In this document: in pieces, positions 38,101 to 46,526 of the stretch
Position numbering within the stretch: position 1 is the stretch's first letter
How the letters are laid out: every line of letters starts with the position of its first letter
Source of the DNA: Planctomycetia bacterium
Lineage (GTDB): Bacteria; Planctomycetota; Planctomycetia; Pirellulales; UBA1268
Direction of reading: 5' to 3'
DNA: 64,000 bases
NCBI GenBank assembly: GCA_026401035.1
Contig: JAPLNR010000064.1
Span: 47,705-111,704 of the forward strand
Made by a program: the position numbers and the translations under genes
The notes under the pieces: generated by a model
Database searches by the model: none
Seen by the model: only the letters and a program-made list of their open reading frames with translations
What the model was told of the DNA's origin: nothing

Positions 38101-38635
38101 GCCGGAACGTCCTGCTCTCCAATGCCGTGGCGTCGCGGTCGATGCTTCGCTGATGCTCGGCCCAGATCCGCAGGGCAAACTCCCGCGGCATTCCGTTGCG
38201 CGCCGCGAGCGAAGCGGCCACTTCGTGGGCGTCGCGGAAGATGCGCACGATCCGCAGGCGGGTGCCGGCCCGGTCGGCCACGGCTTTCCAAAGCGGGATC
38301 AGCAGGCTCGATCGCGGATCCTTCACCACCCAGTGCCCGTGCCGCTCGATTTCGGCCGTCGCGATCGCGGTCAACCGATCGATGGTGGCGGTGGTGTCGG
38401 GCCATTCCAGCCAGCGGGGCGGGAGCGGGCCGGGCGACGAATGCCATTCGCGACCGAAGCGAATGAGGAGTCGCTCCTGGGCCTGCCAGACGTCGGCATG
38501 TTCCCAGTGACCGTGCGGGTTGCCGGGTTGAGGCTCCGTGTCGATGCGCGAGCCAAGATTCGCGCCCATGGCACGCAGGCCGCGGGCGACGAGCGAGGTG
38601 CCTGAACGATGCATGCCGACAACAAGAAGAAGCAT
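35141..38635 (-). CDS. Four-module sulfotransferase-GT2-sulfotransferase-methyltransferase fusion
   Basis: A 1164-residue cytoplasmic protein with four enzyme modules. At 1-235 is a sulfotransferase with the PAPS loop GMHRSGTS at 7-14 and WVVKDPRSSLL. At ~243-480 is a GT-A glycosyltransferase of family 2 type, with LRSVLSQTYPHW and the acidic HDDDDTW. At ~622-870 is a second sulfotransferase, with GAQRSGTTWLHGAL and the 3'-phosphate-binding IFLIRDPVTRAVSGG. At ~975-1164 is a class I methyltransferase with LLEIGPGHGRWSESL. The ATG at 38635 puts the first P-loop at the normal distance; an in-frame GTG at 38680 is the alternative. It borders the glycan cluster, so synthesis of a sulfated, methylated surface polysaccharide is inferred. 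Confidence 0.9.
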   Translation of the reverse strand: MLLLVVGMHRSGTSLVARGLRAMGANLGSRIDTEPQPGNPHGHWEHADVWQAQERLLIRFGREWHSSPGPLPPRWLEWPDTTATIDRLTAIATAEIERHGHWVVKDPRSSLLIPLWKAVADRAGTRLRIVRIFRDAHEVAASLAARNGMPREFALRIWAEHQRSIDRDATALESRTFRHDAILREPHAAFAELAAWCGLPDAAGRAAAAATLVDPMLWHHRDSAHRDSRTVVMPADTAAPADLGHVLVVIRTRWRLHMLPRALRSVLSQTYPHWFLQIVNDGGPAHLVDAEVGPYRHLLRGRLGILHRDRQYGMEAATNAGIAAAPGEFIAIHDDDDTWSPDFLERMVQRLDATGREAAVSHSRIVREAWDGGDYVRQRIVEFGPSLNEITAADLASQNHFPPISFLFRRRVYEEVGPFHEGLPALGDWHFNRRVAAREPIDVHPDTLCSWHHRDPSSDTPNSPRIDHWRAVEFVATWPEAASLPEFFSQLRQVRVLGDGASLAALERLPLAATDSAANDPSRTVLPVGLYLIRFPFVGAAAADALENGSFHVRVCNTTSTTGRTMPLVARPGEPATVLLNAPQPVGGLGLNSGSGRVEPLPATTEVMRLGDPLEQLDDFAGPPRLPDVLCIGAQRSGTTWLHGALQAIPQVWACGIKEFHQFDWDGSDPTIGEFRQRQALALLTAYADRTTAGADREQAVRMALRQAFPPVHSWENYAALFAAAPPDRLACDFTPSYATLGEKDVANIVRMMPDIKVIFLIRDPVTRAVSGGLHQLHWAGIERPTESQLHEACAAPANVLRTDYLRTLDIWQRHLPEGQLLVLFHDDIALDPAGVVASTCGFLGIAAPTSSGSAGSADIPRNAGPANLAWPELARAKVELSRRWLPMLVELEHRFGEPVRQWRLAAQARLRAAEAAQAGGGAGRDNTVDNNLAQWDLCDPWAKDGDEWDGQSRKCGVAYDDWKAGVIDRYLSLFPRGGMLLEIGPGHGRWSESLIEQAGVLVLCDLSPNCLDACRRRLAGRGRLRTHLSQAADLPADLTRAVDAVWSYDCLVHVGREECARYLAEIARVLRAGGVAVLHHADRRTAAADRIAARIRRWWPRGNGATADHGWRSPVSSADIRRWAEQAGLIVERQESLWTWDSPRGPRRIGVPRFGDCITVLRR

Positions 38636-38802
38636 CGAACGTCTGCCCGCGTGAACGTGGTCCCGAAAGGAGGCCGGCACCGGAGTTATGCAACACTATC
38701 CAACACCGAAGGGTAGCCTAAACGCTGAACTGGACGATACGGCCGCCGGGGCATTCTCATAAGCGCTGGTCCGAAAACTGAGAAAGGGTCACGAGCACTC
38801 TG

Positions 38803-40671
38803 ATGTGTGGAATCGTCGGAATCTGGAAACGGAACGGAGAACGTGCCGACCCTGCGCTCATCGAACGCATGCTGGCGACCATCCTGCATCGGGGGCCGGA
38901 TGGCGGCGGCGTCTGGTCGGAAGGTCGCATAGCACTCGGACATCGTCGGCTCTCGATCATCGACCTGTCGGCGGCCGGGCATCAACCGATGCTGACTTCC
39001 GACCGCCGCGGAGTGCTCGCGTACAACGGCGAAATCTACAACTATCCGGAACTGCGCCTTCTACTTCAGAAAGAGGGCGTTTCATTTGTCGGAACATCCG
39101 ACACGGAAGTCCTCCTGGCCGCCCTCCATTCCTGGGGACCGGAGCGAACTATTCCCCTTCTCAACGGGATGTTCGCCTTTGCTTATTGTGATCTCCGTTC
39201 CGGAGCCTTGTGGCTGGCCCGCGACCGTCTCGGCATCAAGCCGCTTTATATAGCCGAGGCCGGCCAGGAATTTCTCTTCGCCTCCGAGGTCAAAGCCATT
39301 CTCGCGCATCCCGGAGTGGTGAAGCAGGTCGACGAAGCGGCCCTGAATCGCGCATTTCTTACCAGACGACGTTCCCACGACACGCTCTTTGCAGGCATCA
39401 CCGGCCTGCCGTCCGGCAGTTGGTGGAAGTTGACCAGTGATGGTGTCGAAAAGCATCGCTACTTTGATCTCGAGACCGCGCTTGATCGGAAACGTCTGAC
39501 AGACAACCACCGGTCGATCGATTCGAGAAACGTCACCGAGACCCTGGAACGCAACCTCCGGGAGAGCGTTCGCATCCATCTCGCGAGTGATGCCCCGATC
39601 GCCGCGATGTGCAGCGGTGGAGTGGATTCAAGCCTTATCGCGGCGTATGCCGGCGACGACAGGCCGGGCATGGTCGGCTACGTCGCCGATGCACCCGTCG
39701 GCAGCGGCGAGGCGGCCCAGGCACTGCGGGTCGGTCGCCATATCAAGATCCCGATCCACGAGGTGGCGGTATCTCGCGAGGAGTACCTTCGGCTCTGGCC
39801 GGTCTGCATCTGGTATCTCGACAGCCCCGCCCACCATCCCAGCGAGCCGGCCCTGCTCTCCGTCGCACGAACCTGCCGGGCCGACGGAATCAAGGTTCTC
39901 CTTACCGGAGAGGGGGCAGACGAACTGTTCGGCGGCTATCCCTGGCACGCGGCGGCTCACCGATACTGGCGGCGCTGGGATTGGTTGTCAGTGGTGGCGC
40001 CATTTCTTCTCAGAAACCGTGCATCATCCCGACAGCGCGGCTTTCCTCTGCAGCAGTCCATCATGAGCAGCAAGCGCTACCGGCGTAGATCCCGCATGGC
40101 TCTCGCCGCCGATGTCGAACGCGACTTTCTGCCGCGCAGGCTCTTCGAGACTCTCCCGGGAATAGATCGCCTCTCCGACCGCGCCCTGGTCGTTTCCGGC
40201 CTTAACGACCTTGTCGAACACCTTTCGTGGGTCCTGCACCGACACGATCACATGAGCATGGCCGCCTCGATGGAGATGCGGGTTCCGTTTCTCGAGAACC
40301 GCCTGATCGACTTCGGTATGCATCTTCCCAGCGCGGTGAAGCTCCGACGTGGCCAGGGCAAATGGGCGTTGAAAACGGTCGCGCTCAAACGCCTCCCACG
40401 CGACGTCGTCTTTGCCCGCAAAAAAGGATTTCCGATCCCGGGTGCCTATACGGCTGGCACTGAGCGCATCCTGCTCGGCGGACTGCTGGCCGATCAGTTG
40501 CAGTGGTCCAAGGCGACGACGGAGTTTATCGTTGACGATCTGAGGCACGACATCGACCTGCGTTTTCTCTTGGTCGGGACGGAAATCTGGCTGCGACAGC
40601 AGTTCGGCAACGAGGGCTCGGATGCCATCGGTGAGAAACTTGTCGCTGGAATCCGGAATGACGATCAATAA
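38803..40671 (+). CDS. asnB: Asparagine synthetase, glutamine-hydrolysing
   Basis: A 622-residue enzyme. The N-terminal class II glutaminase domain begins with Cys2 (MCGIVGIW) and shows RGPDGGG and YNGEIYNYPEL. The synthetase domain has the ATP loop CSGGVDSS at ~270 and GEGADELFGGY at ~368. Such homologues inside glycan clusters often amidate a sugar carboxyl or other acceptor rather than supply asparagine. Its position beside glycosyltransferases suggests that role, but the sequence cannot decide. Divergent from the sulfotransferase fusion; followed closely by a glycosyltransferase-like gene. Confidence 0.93.
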   Translation: MCGIVGIWKRNGERADPALIERMLATILHRGPDGGGVWSEGRIALGHRRLSIIDLSAAGHQPMLTSDRRGVLAYNGEIYNYPELRLLLQKEGVSFVGTSDTEVLLAALHSWGPERTIPLLNGMFAFAYCDLRSGALWLARDRLGIKPLYIAEAGQEFLFASEVKAILAHPGVVKQVDEAALNRAFLTRRRSHDTLFAGITGLPSGSWWKLTSDGVEKHRYFDLETALDRKRLTDNHRSIDSRNVTETLERNLRESVRIHLASDAPIAAMCSGGVDSSLIAAYAGDDRPGMVGYVADAPVGSGEAAQALRVGRHIKIPIHEVAVSREEYLRLWPVCIWYLDSPAHHPSEPALLSVARTCRADGIKVLLTGEGADELFGGYPWHAAAHRYWRRWDWLSVVAPFLLRNRASSRQRGFPLQQSIMSSKRYRRRSRMALAADVERDFLPRRLFETLPGIDRLSDRALVVSGLNDLVEHLSWVLHRHDHMSMAASMEMRVPFLENRLIDFGMHLPSAVKLRRGQGKWALKTVALKRLPRDVVFARKKGFPIPGAYTAGTERILLGGLLADQLQWSKATTEFIVDDLRHDIDLRFLLVGTEIWLRQQFGNEGSDAIGEKLVAGIRNDDQ

Positions 40672-40725
40672 CAGGGCAGCCGAAGCGTGACTCGGCCCGC
40701 TTTCCCTTCCTGCTCGAGATGGAAC

Positions 40726-41517
40726 ATGGTTGACCACGTCATCTGCTTCTCGCTCTTTGGATCTGATCCAAAGTACCGCCGCGGCATGATGCACAATGTG
40801 CACGCGCTTGACCGCGTTTACCCAGGCTGGGGGTTGGTCATTTACTGCGACCGCATCAATCACGAAGCGCTGATGCGAGAGTCTCTGGGAGACAAGGTCG
40901 ATCTCGTGCTTCAACAGGAGCACAGCCAGGGCCTGGAGGGCATTTCGTGGCGGCTTCGGGCCGCGCTCCAGCCTGGTGTGCGAGCCCTGCTGTTTCGCGA
41001 CTCGGACTCGTTGTTCACAACACGTGAGGCGGACGCCGTGAACGAATGGCTGGAAAGCCGTTACGACACGCACATCATTCGCGATCACCCCTACCACTAT
41101 TCACCTGTGATGGGTGGCACGCTGGGCGTCAAAGGCACAGCTTTGCAGTTTCTGGGCTCGTTGGTGCGAGAGCGTCTGCACACGCGCCGTCGCACCGAGT
41201 ATGGAGATGATCAGGTCTTCCTCAGTCGGGAATTCTACCCGAAGATCAGGGCCAATGCGTTGGTTCACACCAACTGCCTGCGCTACTTCCCCGAACGCAC
41301 GCAGCCTTTGCCGGCCGACCGGCCCGGTGAGATGTTTGTGGGCGCGTATGCCTTTCTCAGTCCGGAAGAGCAGGCGCGATACGAAGCCATTCGGAAGTCT
41401 GCGGCAGCCCTGACCCTGTTGCCTCCGCACTGGCAACGGCACCGTCTGGTGAAGAAGATTGTCAAGCACTGCGGGCCCGTGCGCCGGATTCGGCACGGTT
41501 GCCACTGGTGGCTGTGA
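40726..41517 (+). CDS. Putative glycosyltransferase
   Basis: A 263-residue protein of the nucleotide-sugar-transferase type. Signs are a beta-alpha start (HVICFSLFGSDPKY), an acidic metal-binding-like LLFRDSDSLFT and the later DDQVFLSREFYP pattern seen in GT-A enzymes of the DUF/GT group. No named family is certain. The ATG at 40726 gives a sensible first strand; a GTG 13 codons upstream (40687) is the alternative. It follows asnB on the same strand and is slightly less GC-rich than the housekeeping genes, in line with accessory glycan genes. Confidence 0.72.
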   Translation: MVDHVICFSLFGSDPKYRRGMMHNVHALDRVYPGWGLVIYCDRINHEALMRESLGDKVDLVLQQEHSQGLEGISWRLRAALQPGVRALLFRDSDSLFTTREADAVNEWLESRYDTHIIRDHPYHYSPVMGGTLGVKGTALQFLGSLVRERLHTRRRTEYGDDQVFLSREFYPKIRANALVHTNCLRYFPERTQPLPADRPGEMFVGAYAFLSPEEQARYEAIRKSAAALTLLPPHWQRHRLVKKIVKHCGPVRRIRHGCHWWL

Positions 41518-41573
41518 CGAGCGCCGCGCGTCTGGTTTTCGGATTGTTCAAGACAGATTGTTGTGCCGGTCGC

Positions 41574-42419
41574 TCAGATTCTCGCCCAGCGAGGCGGCAC
41601 GATGTGCTGCTGGGCCACATCGTGATCCAGGAACCACCGGGCCGGGGCGACGGTCATACCCTCGGGTGCGCCAAGCCAGGCTCCCCACCAGCTAAAACTG
41701 CTGTTCGCGAGCACGTGGTGGCGACACAGACTCATGAGCCAGATGTCCTGCGCAGGCTCGGAACGATTGCAGTCGACCATGGTGTAGCCGTCAGGCAGGC
41801 CGGCATGGCACTGCACCCATCGAGGGTCATCCGAAAACACGAACAGATCCAGCCTTTCTTGCCCGCAACCCAGTCGATCGATGGCCGCGCGGTAGTATTC
41901 GGTTGAACATGTGCCATGAAACCTCGCTGCAACGGGATTGGTGACGTAGTCCCCGCGCCGAAAGTGAACAGACACCGACAGGGGAGACCCTTGTATTTTT
42001 CTCGCCATTTCAGCCACGTAAGGCGAGGGTGCAGCGGCGAGTTTGAAATCCTGCAGCAAAAGGGGGCGGATATCTGCGAAGAAGGCCTCCGACTGCCAGT
42101 AGCCCACAAGGCGGGTCCGCCGCTTCACCTTGCGGGGCCAGCCCCCATCGACGCGGCCCTCTTCCAGCACTGCCATCCACGCCAGGGCATCGACTGACAG
42201 GTTGTCGATGCCGGCCTGAATACGAAATGCATCCAAGCCGTACGCACGCGGCGTGTGATCACCCTTGAGGCGGAGCGGCCTCGTGTCCAACGCCAGAGGG
42301 GCGCGTTCGCGGTGCGCCAAGGCCCGCCCTGCCGCGTACTGGAACATCTGGTTGCCCAAGCCGCCAATCAGCGATGACGCGATCTGTCGCTTGGGCCACC
42401 AGCGTTCAAAGATGTTCAC
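41574..42419 (-). CDS. GT11 family alpha-1,2-fucosyltransferase-like protein
   Basis: A 281-residue protein. The N-terminal GGLGNQMFQYAAGRALAHR and the GDP-fucose motif SVHFRRGDYV identify family GT11, as does SLCRHHVLANSSFSWWGAWL near the C-terminus. These bacterial enzymes add fucose (or a related sugar) to surface glycans. The start is set at GTG 42419, which follows GAGGTGG at close spacing; the open frame continues upstream into the preceding gene. It lies 10 nt downstream of the GT2 gene, so the two are one transcription unit. Confidence 0.9.
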   Translation of the reverse strand: MNIFERWWPKRQIASSLIGGLGNQMFQYAAGRALAHRERAPLALDTRPLRLKGDHTPRAYGLDAFRIQAGIDNLSVDALAWMAVLEEGRVDGGWPRKVKRRTRLVGYWQSEAFFADIRPLLLQDFKLAAAPSPYVAEMARKIQGSPLSVSVHFRRGDYVTNPVAARFHGTCSTEYYRAAIDRLGCGQERLDLFVFSDDPRWVQCHAGLPDGYTMVDCNRSEPAQDIWLMSLCRHHVLANSSFSWWGAWLGAPEGMTVAPARWFLDHDVAQQHIVPPRWARI

Positions 42420-42429
42420 CGCAGCCACC

Positions 42430-43263
42430 TCACGTGGTACCCATTCCGGTCGATGAATTGCTGCGCCACAGCGCCGACAATTCATCGGAAACCGCAACGG
42501 GGAAAAAGGCGCACACCCGCATCTGGAAGTCGCGATCGTCGTGAATGCTCACCCGATCGACCCGACTGTAGAAACCCCCGACAAAATCCCATGCCGACTT
42601 CAGGAAAGTGCAGCCCGTCATGGTCATGTCAATCGAGTTGTCATGGATGAATCGCCGCGCGTCTTCCGGCCCATGGTGTCGAAGCCCCGACGACGGCGCA
42701 TAAGCACTCGTCTTCAACAGTTCCGCCAAGTACCGCTCGGACTTCAGGAAGTGGTTGAGAAAGCATATGTGCATCCCCCCCAGCAGGTAAATGTCGTGTC
42801 GGTGAAACTGCTCGATGGCGTAAGGCACCCAGCCGGGCAGCAGATAGTCATCGGCGTTGGCGACGATGAACAGGTTGTTCTCGGACATGCGGATCGCCTT
42901 GTTGAGCGAACCCGGCTGTCGCAGGCTTGTATCATTGCGAATAACCTTTACGCCGAACCGGCGGCCCATCTCTGCGATCAGAAGGCGGTCCTTCTCGTCA
43001 GAGTGATCGTCGACGACGGTCATCGGAACACCGCACCCCTGCAGCACTTCAAGCAGGTGTGTCAGGTACTGGGCATGGTTGTAACAAGGGATCAGGATCT
43101 CCGGCTGGAACGTCGTCTCGCGTGACGGCGTTGCTCGGTGCCGATTGCCATCTATGTAGGCCAGAATCTTTTCGTTCAGCGATGGCTGCAAAGGAGCCGC
43201 CACCGGAGTGTGCCCGAGGCGTTGCAAGATGTTCCTGAATGATTGGAATCCGGCATTCAGCAC
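42430..43263 (-). CDS. GT2 family glycosyltransferase
   Basis: About 277 residues with a GT-A fold: EILIPCYNHAQYLTHLLEVL, the VVDDHSDEKDR nucleotide-binding strand, the acidic NADDYLLPGW and a C-terminal GFYSRVDRVSIHDDRDFQ. The start is uncertain. The frame stays open into the upstream methyltransferase gene; GTG 43263, TTG 43299 and a TTG overlapping the methyltransferase stop are all possible. The GT domain itself begins well inside any of them. It is probably translated with the methyltransferase upstream and the GT11 gene downstream. Confidence 0.82.
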   Translation of the reverse strand: MLNAGFQSFRNILQRLGHTPVAAPLQPSLNEKILAYIDGNRHRATPSRETTFQPEILIPCYNHAQYLTHLLEVLQGCGVPMTVVDDHSDEKDRLLIAEMGRRFGVKVIRNDTSLRQPGSLNKAIRMSENNLFIVANADDYLLPGWVPYAIEQFHRHDIYLLGGMHICFLNHFLKSERYLAELLKTSAYAPSSGLRHHGPEDARRFIHDNSIDMTMTGCTFLKSAWDFVGGFYSRVDRVSIHDDRDFQMRVCAFFPVAVSDELSALWRSNSSTGMGTT

Positions 43264-43391
43264 AATGGCTCTCGCTACTCGAGGAGACTGGCAAAGCAAT
43301 CCGCTCCGTGATCCCGCTGTGGCATCCGCTCTTGGGGTACCCAGATCTGTGTGAAGGCCTTCGATACCATGACGTGGGCCTGACGGACTGA

Positions 43392-44228
43392 TCAAGCCGA
43401 TGGCCTGACGGCTTCCATGAACAGCGAATCGGGTTTCAGAATGTTGCCGCTTGCATCGGCGTCGAGTTCGTACGTCGTGAACGCGGGGATACGCGACTCG
43501 ACGGCCGTCATCGGCCTCGGCTCGGTGAAGCCGGACTCGCGCAGGACATCCGCCAGCGACACCCGATCGTACATCCACTTGTGCCGCTCCCCCCGGGCGG
43601 CGAAGGCCATGGCTTCACGGTCGCTGACGGCCGGCGCCAGGAGGATGTCGACTGGATCGAGGAACGTGCGATCGGTCCGCGCCTGCTGGGAGGCGATCGC
43701 CATCGTGGCCTCGGCACCCAGCCGCTCCTGGATGAGATCGAGGCACGGCACCGGGGTGCACGACCACCAGCGACCCATCGCGCCGCCGGACTGCGTGCGG
43801 ACCATCTGGTCGAGCAGTTCGACCGTCATCCAGCGATGGCGCCAGCGGGCCTCCGTATCGGCGCCGCACGCCGCCTCGTCGAGCGCGCGCAAATAGCCAC
43901 GCACGATTCCCTCCAGGTCGGGTACGACAATGCGCACCACTCCTCCGGGTCGTAGCACACGCTGCATTTCTCGGAGGAATCCCCTGGCCTCCAGCGGCGT
44001 GAGATGCTCGAGCACGTGCGATGAGTAAGCTGCGGCGAACGTCGAGTCAGCGAATGGCAGTCGGCGTCGGAGATCAATCGGCAGCACCTCCGGGGAGGCT
44101 GGCATGAGGTCGGCGTTCGTCCACGCGGCATGAAAGCGGTTGCCACAGCCCACGTTCAGCAGCGGGCTCGTCGTCGCAAGACGACCCGCATACACGCCGC
44201 GCGCTGCCGCCATGATCGAGGAAAGCAT
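43392..44228 (-). CDS. Class I SAM-dependent methyltransferase
   Basis: A 278-residue protein with motif I LLNVGCGNRFHAAWTNAD, a post-motif aspartate (LPIDLRRRLPFAD) and the typical SHVLEHLTPLEARGFLREM and VLRPGGVVRIVVPDLEG. This wording is that of glycan-cluster methyltransferases that act on sugars or on predicted SAM-dependent polysaccharide modification. The protein is cytoplasmic and has no membrane helix. It starts a minus-strand set with the GT2 and GT11 genes. Confidence 0.88.
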   Translation of the reverse strand: MLSSIMAAARGVYAGRLATTSPLLNVGCGNRFHAAWTNADLMPASPEVLPIDLRRRLPFADSTFAAAYSSHVLEHLTPLEARGFLREMQRVLRPGGVVRIVVPDLEGIVRGYLRALDEAACGADTEARWRHRWMTVELLDQMVRTQSGGAMGRWWSCTPVPCLDLIQERLGAEATMAIASQQARTDRTFLDPVDILLAPAVSDREAMAFAARGERHKWMYDRVSLADVLRESGFTEPRPMTAVESRIPAFTTYELDADASGNILKPDSLFMEAVRPSA

Positions 44229-44232
44229 ATGG

Positions 44233-44499
44233 TTACGGCCTGGGAAGGATGACGAGCAGCGGTTGTCCGCGGATGAGGCGGGGGAGTCCGAGCCCTCGGA
44301 ACACGTCCGCGTTCCAGCTTGACATGTGGTGTGGCAGCATGTCGAGCGTCACGCTGTGCTCGGCATGCGTATGGCGGATGAAACTGTCTTGATTATGGAC
44401 AGCTAACACGAGCCGGCCGCCGTGGACTTGGGTGGACCGCTGAACAAAAGGATTTGATCTCGTCGAGCACGGCGCTGCATTCTCGTTGGCTGTGGGCCA
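44233..44499 (-). pseudogene. 3' remnant of a SAM-dependent methyltransferase
   Basis: The frame of the upstream glycosyltransferase gene continues after its TGA for 88 codons to TAA (44235-44233). From ~44415 it reads GGRLVLAVHNQDSFIRHTHA ... VTLDMLPHHMSSWN, the usual end of a class I methyltransferase after its RPGG motif. No start codon precedes this segment, and the glycine-rich SAM site is missing. A different frame just upstream (from ATG 44497, MAHSQRECSAVLDEI) may be the preceding helix, which would imply a frameshift. It is best read as a decayed gene. Confidence 0.5.
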
Positions 44500-46341
44500 T
44501 CAGTAATGAACGAGGCCGGCGAGGTAGAGTTTGTCGAGGATGAGGTGGCGCCGCATGAAGGGCCGGAGCCACTGCCGGACCTGAGTGCGCAGCGGAGTGC
44601 ATCCGAGGGTCCGCACGGTGAGCCGTTCGCTTTCCCGGCGGCCGACGGAGAGCCACCAGCGCGAGGTCTTCTGGGCGTCGGTGATGCGAAAGGCGCCAAG
44701 GAACCGTGGCAGCCGCACGAACCGCATGCCGGCGGCCCGGAACCGCAGGATCAGGTCCCAGTCCATTGCGAACTGGAAGGATTCGTCGATCCGTCCGCCG
44801 GCCGCATCCCAGGCACGGCGGCGCCAAAACATGGTCTCCTGCGGAATGAAGTCGGCGAAGGTGATCACGGTGTCATCGTGGGGTGGCAGCACCCAGCGGC
44901 CGATTTCGAGCCCGTGGTCGTCGATCAACACGCGGTGGCCGTAGACGACGTCCACGTCCGGATGTTCGGCGAAGTAGCGGGCTACGTAGGCCAGCGACCC
45001 GGGAAGCAGGAGGTCGTCGGAATTCAGATACGCCATGATCTCGCCCGTCGTCCGGTGCATTCCCAGGTTGATCGCCTGCGACTGCCCGCCGTCAGGCTTC
45101 GATTCCCATCCCGTCAGCCGGTCGGCATGGGCGCGAAGGACGTCGATGCTGCCGTCGGTCGAGCCGCCGTCCTGCACGACATACTCGAGCCGCGGGTAAT
45201 TTTGGTCGAGCACGCTCCGGAGCGTGGCGTCGAGGTAGCCGGCCTGGTTGAAGCTCGGTGTGACGATCGAGATGGTCGGCGGATTCGGTGGTGGCTGTGT
45301 CAGCAGATAGTCGGTGGGCACGTGGAGCGGTCGGGGCTCGTGGTGCACGTGACGGGGGATCCGTTTGCGGAAAGCCTGCAGGCGTTTTGGCCGCCGGCCC
45401 CGCATCGCGTCGCTCTGTGGGGATTCGGACGGGGCGCGGGCGGAGTGGCCGCCAGACGTGATTTTCTTCAGCCGCCGTGACACGAGGAGCCGCAAAAAAG
45501 CAGTTGTGGCGTCCCAACGCCGCAAGCGATTCGCCAATTCCATGGCATGCCGCTTGGCCTCGGCGACCAACTCCGCTTGGTCGACGACTTCGGGGAGGTT
45601 TCTCGACGCTGCGAACAGCCCGTACCTGGCGAGATGCTGTGCGGTGGGAGCGATCCGGTGTCGTTGGAGCACGCGATGGTAATCATCGAAATCTGCGATG
45701 CTCTGCTGCTCGTCGGTGGGCCACAGGCGGTCTTTGTTGGGTGTGATCCGCTGGGCGGCGAGGAGCCTCGGCAGATGGGAGAAGCGTGCCCCACTGGCGG
45801 CCAGCCGCAGCCAAAGTTCGTAGTCGGCCCAGCGGCCGTAGGCGGGATCAAGCAGCCCCGCCGCTTCAATCACGGCGCGTCGCAGAAAGACGGTCGGCTG
45901 CCGAAAGAAGCACTGCCGTCGCAGGCATGACTGCGACCATTCACTGCCGTTGAGTTCCACGAATGGTCTCCCCTCCGCATCGATACCGGCGGCATCGCCG
46001 TACATCACGTCGACGTCCGGGTGGGTGCTGAGGTGGCAGGCGGCGATCGCGATCGAATCGTCGAAGTGCCGCTCGCCCGGCAGGAGCCAAGAAACGATCG
46101 GCGCACGGGTCTGTGCAAGGCCCTCGTTGATGAGTTCGATCACGTCGGCGGAGCCCGCATCGAGCCAACGGATGGCATGGCCGCGCGGCACACCTTCGAA
46201 CTGGCGTCGGAGTTCCACCACGTCACCGATTATGACGTAATCGACCCCAGCGAGATCCTCGGAGAGCACGCTCTGGATGGTGGCGGCCACTCGCTCGATC
46301 GGGCCGGAGGCAGGCGTGATGATGGTGGTGTGGCAGGTCAT
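44500..46341 (-). CDS. Tandem GT2 glycosyltransferase
   Basis: A 613-residue protein with two GT-A modules. The first (~1-215) has TIITPASGPIERVAATIQSV, an aspartate-rich VDVMYGDAAG and GRWADYELWLRLA. The second (~350-560) is a standard GT2: ISIVTPSFNQAGYLDATL, VVQDGGSTDGS, AYLNSDDLLLPG and FQFAMDWDLILRF. A basic linker separates them. Two-module GT2 proteins often build repeat units or add two residues in sequence. The start ATG at 46341 lacks a good ribosome site. It is divergent from the next glycosyltransferase gene. Confidence 0.88.
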   Translation of the reverse strand: MTCHTTIITPASGPIERVAATIQSVLSEDLAGVDYVIIGDVVELRRQFEGVPRGHAIRWLDAGSADVIELINEGLAQTRAPIVSWLLPGERHFDDSIAIAACHLSTHPDVDVMYGDAAGIDAEGRPFVELNGSEWSQSCLRRQCFFRQPTVFLRRAVIEAAGLLDPAYGRWADYELWLRLAASGARFSHLPRLLAAQRITPNKDRLWPTDEQQSIADFDDYHRVLQRHRIAPTAQHLARYGLFAASRNLPEVVDQAELVAEAKRHAMELANRLRRWDATTAFLRLLVSRRLKKITSGGHSARAPSESPQSDAMRGRRPKRLQAFRKRIPRHVHHEPRPLHVPTDYLLTQPPPNPPTISIVTPSFNQAGYLDATLRSVLDQNYPRLEYVVQDGGSTDGSIDVLRAHADRLTGWESKPDGGQSQAINLGMHRTTGEIMAYLNSDDLLLPGSLAYVARYFAEHPDVDVVYGHRVLIDDHGLEIGRWVLPPHDDTVITFADFIPQETMFWRRRAWDAAGGRIDESFQFAMDWDLILRFRAAGMRFVRLPRFLGAFRITDAQKTSRWWLSVGRRESERLTVRTLGCTPLRTQVRQWLRPFMRRHLILDKLYLAGLVHY

Positions 46342-46526
46342 GGCGTTTCTGATTGTGGTACCCTGCAGCGGATAGGGGCGGTGGGTGATACCAGACGTTG
46401 GGCAGCGATTCGAGAGCAGATACCCGCTGCAAAGGCCGGCTTTGTGGCTCGATTCCCGCTCTATCGGCGGCCGCCTATGGCTGCTATATCCTCCGGCGTT
46501 GGAACTCGCAGCCTCCGTATTCACCC

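Noticed and set aside
44393..44827. Small gene in another frame at the end of the tandem GT2
   Set aside because: Most of it overlaps certain glycosyltransferase coding sequence; only its last part may reflect a frame of the decayed methyltransferase.
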